Positions 1 to 6,025 of a stretch of 13,393 bases of DNA are shown piece after piece; positions within the stretch are counted from its first letter, which is position 1; each line of letters opens with the position of its first letter. Made by a program: the position numbers and the translations under genes. The DNA comes from an uncultured Lachnospiraceae bacterium (GTDB lineage: Bacteria; Bacillota; Clostridia; Lachnospirales; Lachnospiraceae): NCBI GenBank assembly GCA_910586405.1, contig CAJUII010000088.1, forward strand, positions 1 to 13,393, in the 5' to 3' direction. Below the pieces are notes generated by a model. The model saw only the letters and a program-made list of their open reading frames with translations. It did not search any database and had not been told where the DNA came from.

Positions 1-58
1 TATCGAAAAGAAGGTTGATGATTTCGCAGCGGAAGTTGCGGCTCAGGCTGGAATGTAA
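1..58 (+). CDS. tsf: Elongation factor Ts, C-terminal end only
   Basis: Partial gene: only the last 18 codons and the TAA stop are in the window, and the 5' part lies to the left. The visible peptide reads IEKKVDDFAAEVAAQAGM. This closely matches the conserved C-terminus of EF-Ts, which in E. coli ends with a similar IEKVE-DFAAEVAA stretch after a GEG turn; that comparison is from memory of the family, not a search. EF-Ts is the cytoplasmic guanine-nucleotide exchange factor that recycles EF-Tu-GDP during translation elongation. The gene is followed 15 nt later by a strong intrinsic terminator, consistent with the last gene of an rpsB-tsf type operon. The call rests on a short tail, so it is likely but not certain. 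Confidence 0.8.
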   Translation, partial: IEKKVDDFAAEVAAQAGM

Positions 59-70
59 TTAAGGAAATAA

Positions 71-116
71 AAAGGTCCGCGATTGGTTATGGAAGTGACT
101 GATCGCGGACCTTTTT
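71..116 (+). terminator. Intrinsic terminator after tsf
   Basis: The 10-bp arms at 74-83 (GGTCCGCGAT) and 102-111 (ATCGCGGACC) pair perfectly. The stem extends inward through weaker pairs to a GGAA loop at 91-94. A U-run (112-116) follows directly, and an A-run precedes the left arm. It separates the translation gene on the left from the BlaI/BlaR1-type cassette on the right. Confidence 0.93.
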
Positions 117-160
117 ATGTACATGAACACGAAAAGGAAGTATGCAATGTTTCATTACTA

Positions 161-189
161 TTGACAAATTGGTTTAAAAGTTATAAACT
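161..189 (+). promoter_or_regulatory. Promoter of the BlaI/BlaR1-type cassette
   Basis: A perfect -35 hexamer TTGACA lies at 161-166. The best spaced -10 is TAAACT at 184-189 (17-bp spacer); TATAAA at 182-187 has a closer consensus but only a 15-bp spacer. The whole spacer and -10 lie inside the large palindrome at 167-218, so repressor bound there would occlude RNA polymerase. The start codon of the downstream repressor is about 65 nt further on. Confidence 0.7.
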
Positions 190-218
190 AATTTTAGTTT
201 ATAACTTTTAAACCAATT
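167..218. repeat. 52-bp perfect palindrome, probable BlaI-type operator
   Basis: Positions 167-191 and 194-218 are perfect inverted repeats: 25-bp arms around a central TT. The core contains AAACTAA...TTAGTTT half sites. BlaI/MecI repressors bind dyad operators overlapping the promoters of their own genes as dimers, so this is most simply the autoregulatory operator of the next gene. The dyad is longer than a single BlaI dimer footprint, so it may hold more than one site. It is AT-rich and is followed by no U-run, so a terminator role is unlikely. Confidence 0.7.
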
Positions 219-259
219 ATGCGCAGTTGCGATTATCAAGACAAAGGAGGAAGAACTAT

Positions 260-619
260 ATGGTTACTTATCATATGACAGAAGCGGAAAGTCTCTTGGC
301 GGGGTTAATCTGGGAGCACGAGCCAATCGGAAGCGGGGATTTGGTGAAGCTGGCAGCACAGCGATTGGGCTGGAAGAAGTCCACGACATATACAGTGCTG
401 CGTAAAATCTGCGAAAATGGTATTTTCCAGAATAAAGCGGCAGTGGTTACTTCGAAGATCAGTCGGGAGGAATATATCAGGCGCAAGGGGGAGCAGTATC
501 TTGAGGAGAACTATAATGGTTCGTTGCCAAATTTTGTGGCTGCTTTCTTAAAGCGTAAGAAATTGAGCAAGAAACAGATTGAGGAGCTTGTGGTACTGAT
601 TGACGAGTATAAGGATTAA
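260..619 (+). CDS. BlaI/MecI/CopY-family transcriptional repressor
   Basis: This 119-residue winged-helix repressor is typical in size for the BlaI/MecI (penicillinase repressor) family. The N-terminal part carries the family pattern of a helix with TEAE...LIWEHEPI, then a winged-helix recognition segment with GWKKSTTYTVLRKICENG around residues 33-52. The C-terminal third (EQYLEENYNGSL...LKRKKLSKKQIEELVVLIDEY) is the usual dimerisation helix region. The ATG at 260 is chosen because AAAGGAGG (243-250) sits 9 nt upstream; an in-frame upstream ATG at 227 has no such site. The next gene, an M56 peptidase 21 nt downstream, is the expected sensor/protease partner. By family precedent the repressor shuts off its own operon until cleaved or released. 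No beta-lactamase is adjacent, so its other targets are unknown. Confidence 0.9.
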   Translation: MVTYHMTEAESLLAGLIWEHEPIGSGDLVKLAAQRLGWKKSTTYTVLRKICENGIFQNKAAVVTSKISREEYIRRKGEQYLEENYNGSLPNFVAAFLKRKKLSKKQIEELVVLIDEYKD

Positions 620-640
620 ATACAGGAGGAGAGCGTTGTT

Positions 641-2056
641 ATGCAGAGTGATTTGTTTGTCAGAATACTAAATATCAGTATAATTAGCTGCTATATAATC
701 GTGGTGGTGATGGTGCTTCGTGCACTGTTGTTACGTGGTGAAAGAAAATATGTGTATTTGTTGTGGTTTGTGGTTTTTGTCAATCTGTGCATTCCATTTC
801 GAATTTCTGGACCGTTTAGTCTGATTCCTGGATGGATTGCAGATTTTGATCTCACAAAATGGCTTGAGGAGGATACAGAGGAAAATGCAGTCTATCTGCC
901 GCAGGAAATAATTGTTGAGAAGGTGGAAAGTAGCAATGTTCATAATTATACCGCAAATTTAGAAGATGGCGGTGTACAAGGTATAGACTCCAATCGTGAA
1001 TCTGTATATATCCAGAATGATGCGGAGATGTCCTCTGAATATATTCCGAGTGAAAATCTAGCCAATGAAGATATGTATCATACAAATGAAAATTTTCATA
1101 CATATGTACCAGGAACAGACTCAAATACTGAGACAACCTATCATGCGTATCATACAGATACTATATTTCCTGAATATTTACAAAGAATTTTGGCAGCTGT
1201 ATGGGCGATTGGCGTGAGTCTGTTGATAGCGGGAGTTATACGAACAGGGGTAAAGCTACAAAGAAGGCTGAGGGATGCAGAACCATTTGACGCTGATGGG
1301 ATATTGGAGGAAAGGAACGTGATGGTCAAGACAGCAGACGGAATAGAGTCGCCGTTCTTGTGGGGATTTTTTGTTCCTGTAATTTATCTGCCAAAAAGAA
1401 TGGATGAGAATGAACGCAAGTATATAATTGCGCATGAGAATTATCACAGAAAGAGAAAGGACAATCTCGTCAAGCCACTCTTTTTTATGATTGCAGCGAT
1501 ACACTGGTTCAATCCTTTTGTCTGGGCCGCGTATTTTCTGTTTGTGCGTGATATGGAAATCTCTTGTGACGAGGCGGTGATTGCAGCGGCGGATCAGGAT
1601 ATTCGAAAAGAATATGCGTCTAGCATTCTGAAATATGCGGCAAGACAGAATGGCTATACACTGTCGCCGATTACATTTGGTGAGCCGTCATTGAAATGCA
1701 GGATTCAGAATGTACTGCATTACAGGGAGAGAAATACTGTTTTATCTGCCATGATGCTGTGCAGTGTGGTGGTGCTCATGACGGGATTGACAGCAAAACC
1801 ATTACAGGATAAGACGAAAGAGCTGAAGTTGAGAGATCTGATTCAGACAGTGCAGATGGACACAGCGAATGAGTCTGATTGGCGTATGACACAGCAGCCT
1901 GAGTTGACGGAAGTGATGTTGGATTTTGGTGAGGCTGCCATCAAGTTAAAGGATGAGTTGTTGATGAATCTATCCTCGCGCGCCGGGCGTCCATCAGCTT
2001 CTGCTGGCATTGTTCCTTTGGACGCCCGTGTGCATAAAAACGGATTGGAAGTTTAG
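641..2056 (+). CDS. M56-family (BlaR1/MecR1-like) membrane zinc metallopeptidase
   Basis: This 471-residue integral membrane protein is probably the signal-transducing partner of the upstream repressor. Two hydrophobic segments lie near residues 8-28 and 38-55. A Ser/Asn/Glu-rich loop follows (about 75-180), then a third segment near 185-202 and another near 367-385. The zinc-protease motif HENYH is at 265-269. It is followed by NPFVW and by RDMEISCDEAV, which supplies the usual downstream acidic ligand; these are hallmarks of M56 peptidases. The ribosome site AGGAGG lies just ahead of the ATG. Unlike true BlaR1/MecR1, no penicillin-binding sensor domain follows the last membrane segment: only about 85 residues remain, so the signal sensed is unknown. 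The final 27 residues (445-471) are encoded by a GC-rich, hairpin-forming stretch unlike the rest of the gene, suggesting a truncated or rewritten C-terminus. Confidence 0.87.
   Translation: MQSDLFVRILNISIISCYIIVVVMVLRALLLRGERKYVYLLWFVVFVNLCIPFRISGPFSLIPGWIADFDLTKWLEEDTEENAVYLPQEIIVEKVESSNVHNYTANLEDGGVQGIDSNRESVYIQNDAEMSSEYIPSENLANEDMYHTNENFHTYVPGTDSNTETTYHAYHTDTIFPEYLQRILAAVWAIGVSLLIAGVIRTGVKLQRRLRDAEPFDADGILEERNVMVKTADGIESPFLWGFFVPVIYLPKRMDENERKYIIAHENYHRKRKDNLVKPLFFMIAAIHWFNPFVWAAYFLFVRDMEISCDEAVIAAADQDIRKEYASSILKYAARQNGYTLSPITFGEPSLKCRIQNVLHYRERNTVLSAMMLCSVVVLMTGLTAKPLQDKTKELKLRDLIQTVQMDTANESDWRMTQQPELTEVMLDFGEAAIKLKDELLMNLSSRAGRPSASAGIVPLDARVHKNGLEV
1984..2028. repeat. GC-rich hairpin inside the 3' end of the M56 gene
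   Basis: A perfect 10-bp stem (1984-1993 with 2019-2028; core GGGCGTCC/GGACGCCC) encloses a smaller CAGC/GCTG hairpin (1995-1998 with 2003-2006). The composition contrasts with the AT-rich gene around it. It could be a REP-like element, a remnant of an insertion, or part of a composite transcription-end structure. No second copy was noticed in the window. Confidence 0.5.
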
Positions 2057-2072
2057 ACTTTCAATCCGTTTT
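2037..2072. terminator. Bidirectional terminator shared by the M56 gene and the rpiR-type gene
   Basis: The arms 2037-2052 and 2057-2072 pair over 16 bp with one G-T wobble around a 4-nt loop TTAG. The stem ends in A-runs on the left and T-runs on the right, so a U-tract is produced on both strands. The TAG stop of the M56 gene lies in the loop (2054-2056). The leftward regulator gene ends 8 bp to the right, at 2080. Confidence 0.85.
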
Positions 2073-2079
2073 ATTGAAC

Positions 2080-2946
2080 CTATAATAGCTTAGGCATGAT
2101 TGCTTCGACAGTCGAGGAGCGTGCCTTTGAATAAACTTCGGGATTGCGTTTGCAGAATACATAGAACAGACATTCTATAATAAAGAGCTGTCCTAGTTTG
2201 GCGGCGACAGAGCCGGATTGAAGCGGACTTTCGTTGTAGCCGCAGAGCAGTACCACATCCGCATATTCTGTGGCACGTGAATTGGGAAAGTGTGTGATCA
2301 GAATAACGGATACACGACGCTCTTTTGCAATGCGCATGATATCCTCCATATCTTTCGTAGATCCAGAATAGGAGAAAAATAAAATGACATCATTTTCAGT
2401 TGCCAGGGCAATGTTCATGACTTGCATATGGGAGTCCTCTATGTGGACAAAATGGGAGGTGGCAGTGGAAAAACGCGCCCATGCTTCCATTGCCATGACC
2501 ATACTGCCGCCTTGACCAAGACAAAAAACTCGATTCGCGGCAGAAATGAGGTCTACAGCTCTGGATATTTCTGCTTCGTCCAGCAGCTCCATCGTTTCAT
2601 TTAGAGAAAGAATATTGGCATCGTATAATTTGTGAAAGATGCTCCCGAGAGTATCCTCTGAGGTGATGTTCTCCGGCGTATCCGATGGATCTCCGATATC
2701 TGTGACGTAAGCTGCTTTGGCGAGCGCCAGCTTTAAGTTATTGTATCCTGTCAAGCCAAGGCTTCGGCAGAAGCGTGTGATCGATGCTTCTGACACGCCA
2801 CTGCACTCCGCTAGGCTTGAGATGGACATGTATTGTGAGTCGTGGGTATTGGCAAGAATGTAATCAGCCAGTTTTTGGCTGGAACGGGTAAGCGAATGGT
2901 ATTGCTCCGTGATTAACTCCAGAATATTTCCTGCCAAATAGATCAT
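2080..2946 (-). CDS. RpiR/MurR-family transcriptional regulator (HTH + SIS), probable regulator of the sialic acid/GlcNAc genes
   Basis: This 288-residue cytoplasmic DNA-binding protein has an N-terminal HTH_6-type domain (about 1-80), including DYILAN, SISSLAECSGVSEASITRFCRSLG and GYNNLKLALAKA in short pieces. It has a C-terminal SIS sugar-phosphate-binding domain (about 115-255) with RVFCLGQGGS and FFSYSGST. SIS domains of this family bind phosphosugars, so the effector is probably a pathway intermediate such as ManNAc-6-P or GlcNAc-6-P (inference). It is the last gene of the leftward nagB-nagA-kinase unit and overlaps the kinase stop by 4 bp (ATGA). The start is uncertain: GAAAGGAG abuts this ATG directly with no spacer, whereas the in-frame TTG at 2937 sits at a normal 9-nt spacing and would give 285 residues. 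RpiR-type NanR regulates sialic acid genes in Clostridium perfringens, which supports the assignment. Confidence 0.88.
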   Translation of the reverse strand: MIYLAGNILELITEQYHSLTRSSQKLADYILANTHDSQYMSISSLAECSGVSEASITRFCRSLGLTGYNNLKLALAKAAYVTDIGDPSDTPENITSEDTLGSIFHKLYDANILSLNETMELLDEAEISRAVDLISAANRVFCLGQGGSMVMAMEAWARFSTATSHFVHIEDSHMQVMNIALATENDVILFFSYSGSTKDMEDIMRIAKERRVSVILITHFPNSRATEYADVVLLCGYNESPLQSGSVAAKLGQLFIIECLFYVFCKRNPEVYSKARSSTVEAIMPKLL

Positions 2947-3824
2947 CTCCTTTCGTGTAGTACGGCGGCGCCTAACATGCCTGCGCGGTTGCCAAGTGCA
3001 GCCTTCTCCAATTTTACTTGACGGAAGCTGGTCATGATATTCGGATATAGAGTTTCACGGAGCTGATCCAGTACATAAGGCTGTTCCATAATGCCTCCGC
3101 CGAGAATGGCACATTCGGGATTCAGCATATGGATGATGGTGGTCAGTCCATAGACGATTTCCATGATCCAGCGATCGACAAGCGCTCTTACCTCCGGTTC
3201 ATCAAGCCGCTCAAATATTTTGCGGCCATTGGACAGGGAAGCATCCAACAACTGTGCATTTTTAACAAGGGCAGTAGTGGAAGCATATTTTTCGTAACAT
3301 CCCGAAAACTCCTGATCTGCCAAGCGTTCTTCGGGATGCGTGACAATGGCACCAAATTCTCCGGCGGAATAGCTGCTTCCAGAGTACAGTTTACCATTGG
3401 AGAAAATGGCACCGCCTACACCTGTCCCATAGGTCAGGCAGACAAAATCTGTATAGTTTTTCCCTGCGCCAAAGACAGATTCACCAATGGCGGCTGCATT
3501 GACATCATTCTCTACAGCAACAGGTACATGAAACGCCTGTTCCATAATTTCTTTTATTTTCATGCCAGTGTAGCCAGAGAGATTTTCATTCGCGTAGATA
3601 ATCTGTCCGCGCACGGGGTCAACTTGCCCCGCAGTGCTGATTCCAATGCGCTCGAAGGGACTGCGCTGCTGGTAGTCTGCAATAATTTCCTTTGCGCGGT
3701 TTACTACATAAATGGCGCCTCGATGAGCTTCTGTGGGTGTTTCACGAATGTCTGTAAGCGCTCCATCAACATATAAGCCGGATTTGATTGCTGTACCGCC
3801 GATATCGAGAACCATGGTTGCCAT
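2943..3824 (-). CDS. nanK: ROK-family sugar kinase, probable N-acetylmannosamine kinase
   Basis: This 293-residue ROK kinase has the phosphate-binding DIGGT at 7-11, the catalytic region VAVENDVNAA with Asp107, a second glycine-rich loop TYGTGVGGAIF (131-141) and GEFG near 156-159. These features place it in the ROK family, which phosphorylates hexoses with ATP in the cytoplasm. Between nagA (21 nt upstream) and the RpiR gene (4-bp overlap), and opposite nanA/nanE, the most economical substrate is ManNAc, giving ManNAc-6-P for NanE. The start at 3824 follows AAGGAGGT with an 8-nt spacer. The usual ROK zinc motif (CGCGxxGCxE) is reduced here to SGCYEKYAS with a single Cys176 and His163, as in some Gram-positive ROK kinases. 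Glucokinase or another N-acetylhexosamine kinase activity cannot be excluded from sequence. Confidence 0.8.
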   Translation of the reverse strand: MATMVLDIGGTAIKSGLYVDGALTDIRETPTEAHRGAIYVVNRAKEIIADYQQRSPFERIGISTAGQVDPVRGQIIYANENLSGYTGMKIKEIMEQAFHVPVAVENDVNAAAIGESVFGAGKNYTDFVCLTYGTGVGGAIFSNGKLYSGSSYSAGEFGAIVTHPEERLADQEFSGCYEKYASTTALVKNAQLLDASLSNGRKIFERLDEPEVRALVDRWIMEIVYGLTTIIHMLNPECAILGGGIMEQPYVLDQLRETLYPNIMTSFRQVKLEKAALGNRAGMLGAAVLHERR

Positions 3825-3845
3825 ATTGTGTTACCTCCTTATCGT

Positions 3846-4988
3846 TTATATGCCGTGGTGAATCACGGTTTCTATATCGAGATTTTTATTCAAAATTACG
3901 ATATTTGCATATTTACCGGGAGTGAGACTCCCATAATCCGCATAGATCCCAACTGCTTTTGCTGGATTGACAGCGGCGCATTTGACAGCGCTTGCGAGAG
4001 GGATGCCCATGTCCTGTACGGCAGTGCGCACACAGTTCATGAGATTTGTCACAGAACCTGCGATGGTGCCGTCCTCGAGGACAGCCAGATTTCCCTTGAC
4101 AATAACGTTTTGACCGCCCAGATCATAGTGACCGTCTGCAAGACCTGCTGCCCGCATACTGTCGCTGATCAGAATAATCCGGTCATCTCCGAACATCTTA
4201 AAGGTCGTCCGCACGACAGCGGGATGAACGTGAATGCCGTCGCAGATCAATTCTGCCCGACAGGTTTCGTCATCTGCGGCTGCGCCGATTGGACCAGGTG
4301 CGCGGTGGCTGAAAGGCGGCATGGCATTGTAGGTATGCGTCAATTGTGAAGCACCGCAGGCAATTGCTTCCTTTGCCATATCATAATCCGCCGCTGTATG
4401 CGCGATGGAGATATTCACGCGGCTGCTGTTTTCACGGATGAAGTCCATGGCACCTTCTGTCTCAGGGGCAATCACTACCGTGCGCAGCATATTTCCTGAG
4501 AGGTCCTGTAAACGGTTTAGCATGTCTGTGTCAGCAGCAATGATATATTTTCCGTTCTGTGCACCCTTTTTGGAAGCGTTGATGAACGGACCCTCCATGT
4601 ACAGTCCACAGAAATCTGCGGCATTCAGATCTGCCATATCATGAAAATCTTTTGCGGCGCGGCAGATTTGTGCCAGCACATCTTCCGGCATTGTCATGGT
4701 GGCAGGTGTGATGGAGGTGACACCCTGACTTAGTTGATAACGTGCAATGGTCTGCAAGGCATCCACGGTGCCGTCACAACAGTCGCTTCCCATGCATCCG
4801 TGAAAATGGATATCAGTCAAACCGGGGATCACATAACGCCCAGCGGCATCTGTCACAGTTTCTTCGCCGGATGCATTGCGGTAGTCTTTTTCCGATATAA
4901 TTTTTTCATCACAAATGTATACGGTTTCTGGAGTAAAAGAGCCGTCTTCCTGAAAGACAAGGCCGTTGATGATTTTTCTTAATGCCAT
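3846..4988 (-). CDS. nagA: N-acetylglucosamine-6-phosphate deacetylase
   Basis: This 380-residue amidohydrolase is of normal length for NagA, which converts GlcNAc-6-P to glucosamine-6-P plus acetate in the cytoplasm. The metal and catalytic residues of the family are visible: DIHFHG (His61, His63), YMEGPFIN (Glu132), SIAHTAA (His197), LTHTYNAMPPFSHR (His218) and the catalytic Asp276 in LISDSM. The C-terminal LTPGKYANIVILN returns to the small beta-sandwich domain typical of amidohydrolases. It lies 44 nt downstream of nagB and 21 nt upstream of the ROK kinase gene on the same strand, so all are probably one transcript. The ribosome site before this ATG (AAAGGCGA) is weaker than those of its neighbours. 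In this locus NagA takes product from both sialic acid catabolism and direct GlcNAc use. Confidence 0.95.
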   Translation of the reverse strand: MALRKIINGLVFQEDGSFTPETVYICDEKIISEKDYRNASGEETVTDAAGRYVIPGLTDIHFHGCMGSDCCDGTVDALQTIARYQLSQGVTSITPATMTMPEDVLAQICRAAKDFHDMADLNAADFCGLYMEGPFINASKKGAQNGKYIIAADTDMLNRLQDLSGNMLRTVVIAPETEGAMDFIRENSSRVNISIAHTAADYDMAKEAIACGASQLTHTYNAMPPFSHRAPGPIGAAADDETCRAELICDGIHVHPAVVRTTFKMFGDDRIILISDSMRAAGLADGHYDLGGQNVIVKGNLAVLEDGTIAGSVTNLMNCVRTAVQDMGIPLASAVKCAAVNPAKAVGIYADYGSLTPGKYANIVILNKNLDIETVIHHGI

Positions 4989-5032
4989 TTTTGTTCGCCT
5001 TTCTATTCTTTCTATTTCTTGGATTTACAGTT

Positions 5033-5758
5033 TCAGAACTTGGAGAGTGCAGCTTCGTCAGCCACGAGGGTTACATTACGGTGGAGCTGTAAGATGGAAG
5101 CTGGTACCTGTGGGGTGATGGGACCAAAAAATGCTGTCTTTACGATATCCGCCTTGTCTTCGCCAGATACGACAAGCAGAATCCGGCGTGCGGACATGAT
5201 TGTCTTGATGCCCATTGTGTACGCCTGACGCGGCACCTCAGCTTCCGTCTCAAAAAAGCGTGCATTTGCCTTGATGGTCTGCTCTGACAGGTCGATGCAA
5301 TGTGTCTCCGTAGAGAAAATCTCGCCCGGTTCATTGAAACCAATGTGTCCGTTATGTCCAAGTCCTAAAAGTTGTAGGTCTGGCTCTCCTACAGCGCGAA
5401 GGATTTCGTTGTAATTTTCGCATGCTGTGGCACTGTCTGGCTCTGTCCCGTCAGGCAGGAATGTTCTGTGCTTGTCGATGTTTACTTTTCCAAAGAGATG
5501 TTCATTCATAAAGTAATAGTAGCTCTGTGGATTTTCGCGGGTGAGCCCCTTGTATTCATCAAGGTTTACCGTCATGACTTCTGAGAAGTCAAGATCCCCT
5601 TTTTCATACCATTCTACGAGCTGTTTGTAGGTTCCTATTGGTGTGGAACCAGTGGCAAGACCGAGCACGCAGTTGGGCTTCAAAATAATTTGTGCCGAGA
5701 TGATATTAGCAGCCTTGCGGCTCATATCGTTATAATCTTTTGCTCTGCAAATTTTCAT
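5033..5758 (-). CDS. nagB: Glucosamine-6-phosphate deaminase
   Basis: This 241-residue protein catalyses the last step, glucosamine-6-P to fructose-6-P plus ammonia, feeding glycolysis. Family motifs are clear: the phosphate-binding GLATGSTP (33-40), NLDEYKGL with the general-base Asp67, and GLGHNGHIGFNEPG (132-145) with catalytic His138 and Glu143. The length matches the short Gram-positive NagB type, which lacks the C-terminal allosteric extension of the E. coli enzyme. AAGGAGGT lies 5 nt before the ATG. It is the first gene of the leftward unit, with a candidate promoter at 5822-5850. Its position directly opposite the sialic-acid importer gene allows shared control from the divergent region. 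Confidence 0.96.
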   Translation of the reverse strand: MKICRAKDYNDMSRKAANIISAQIILKPNCVLGLATGSTPIGTYKQLVEWYEKGDLDFSEVMTVNLDEYKGLTRENPQSYYYFMNEHLFGKVNIDKHRTFLPDGTEPDSATACENYNEILRAVGEPDLQLLGLGHNGHIGFNEPGEIFSTETHCIDLSEQTIKANARFFETEAEVPRQAYTMGIKTIMSARRILLVVSGEDKADIVKTAFFGPITPQVPASILQLHRNVTLVADEAALSKF

Positions 5759-5776
5759 AGTTACCTCCTTATGATG

Positions 5777-5805
5777 TGTCCTTTACAATTGTTCGAATTG
5801 GGACA
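5777..5805. promoter_or_regulatory. Interrupted inverted repeat in the nagB leader (candidate operator or RNA hairpin)
   Basis: TGTCC (5777-5781) and CAATT (5786-5790) pair with AATTG (5796-5800) and GGACA (5801-5805). The left arm has a 4-nt insertion, and the loop is GTTCG. It lies between the predicted leftward start point and the nagB ribosome site, a normal place for a repressor site. Whether it acts as DNA or RNA cannot be told from sequence. Confidence 0.35.
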
Positions 5806-5821
5806 AATTCCCTATGAGGCT

Positions 5822-5850
5822 ACTATATCATATAATTTATATAGTTGCAA
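5822..5850 (-). promoter_or_regulatory. Candidate leftward promoter of nagB-nagA-nanK-rpiR
   Basis: Read on the minus strand, TTGCAA (5850-5845) is followed after 17 bp by TATAGT (5827-5822), which matches the -10 consensus at 5 of 6 positions. Transcription would start near 5815 and give a leader of about 57 nt before nagB. The region is very AT-rich, so other -10-like hexamers exist and this is only the best-spaced pair seen. Confidence 0.45.
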
Positions 5851-5919
5851 TTCATATAAGTATATTATGTTAAAAATTTTCAAAAAATAAATTTTACGAA
5901 AAAATTTTTCAAAAATGTA

Positions 5920-5948
5920 TTGACAAAAATACACTGTGAAAGTACAAT
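5920..5948 (+). promoter_or_regulatory. Rightward promoter of the sialic acid transport/catabolism operon
   Basis: A perfect -35 TTGACA (5920-5925) is followed after exactly 17 bp by TACAAT (5943-5948), so this is a near-consensus sigma-A promoter. The expected start near 5955 leaves a leader of about 71 nt. A strong promoter of this type suggests control mainly by repression. The short palindrome GAAAAAATTTTTC (5898-5910) lies immediately upstream, and a second palindrome (5967-5982) lies just downstream. Confidence 0.8.
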
Positions 5949-5966
5949 GATGTCATAATCAACAAA

Positions 5967-5982
5967 AACCTTACATAAGGTT
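5967..5982. promoter_or_regulatory. 16-bp palindrome downstream of the operon promoter, candidate regulator site
   Basis: AACCTTA-CA-TAAGGTT is a perfect dyad with 7-bp arms and a 2-bp centre, at about +13 to +28 of the predicted transcript. This is a typical repressor position for the locally encoded RpiR-type regulator. It is too short and lacks a U-run to be a convincing terminator. The assignment to a particular regulator is inference. Confidence 0.45.
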
Positions 5983-6025
5983 GCACTTTTTTAAACAATT
6001 TTTCTAAATTAAAGGAGGGCTTATT

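Noticed and set aside
227..259. Upstream ATG extending the BlaI-type repressor by 11 residues
   Set aside because: It lacks a ribosome site, while AAAGGAGG lies correctly placed before the ATG at 260; the Arg/Lys-rich extension comes from untranslated leader.
3129..3776. 215-codon open frame on the plus strand inside the ROK kinase gene
   Set aside because: It is antisense to a clear ROK kinase, has no ribosome site and shows no recognisable domain.
5949..6025. Riboswitch (for example glmS-type) in the leader of the binding-protein gene
   Set aside because: The leader is only about 71 nt, AT-rich, and contains a single short dyad without the conserved elements or size of known sugar riboswitches.
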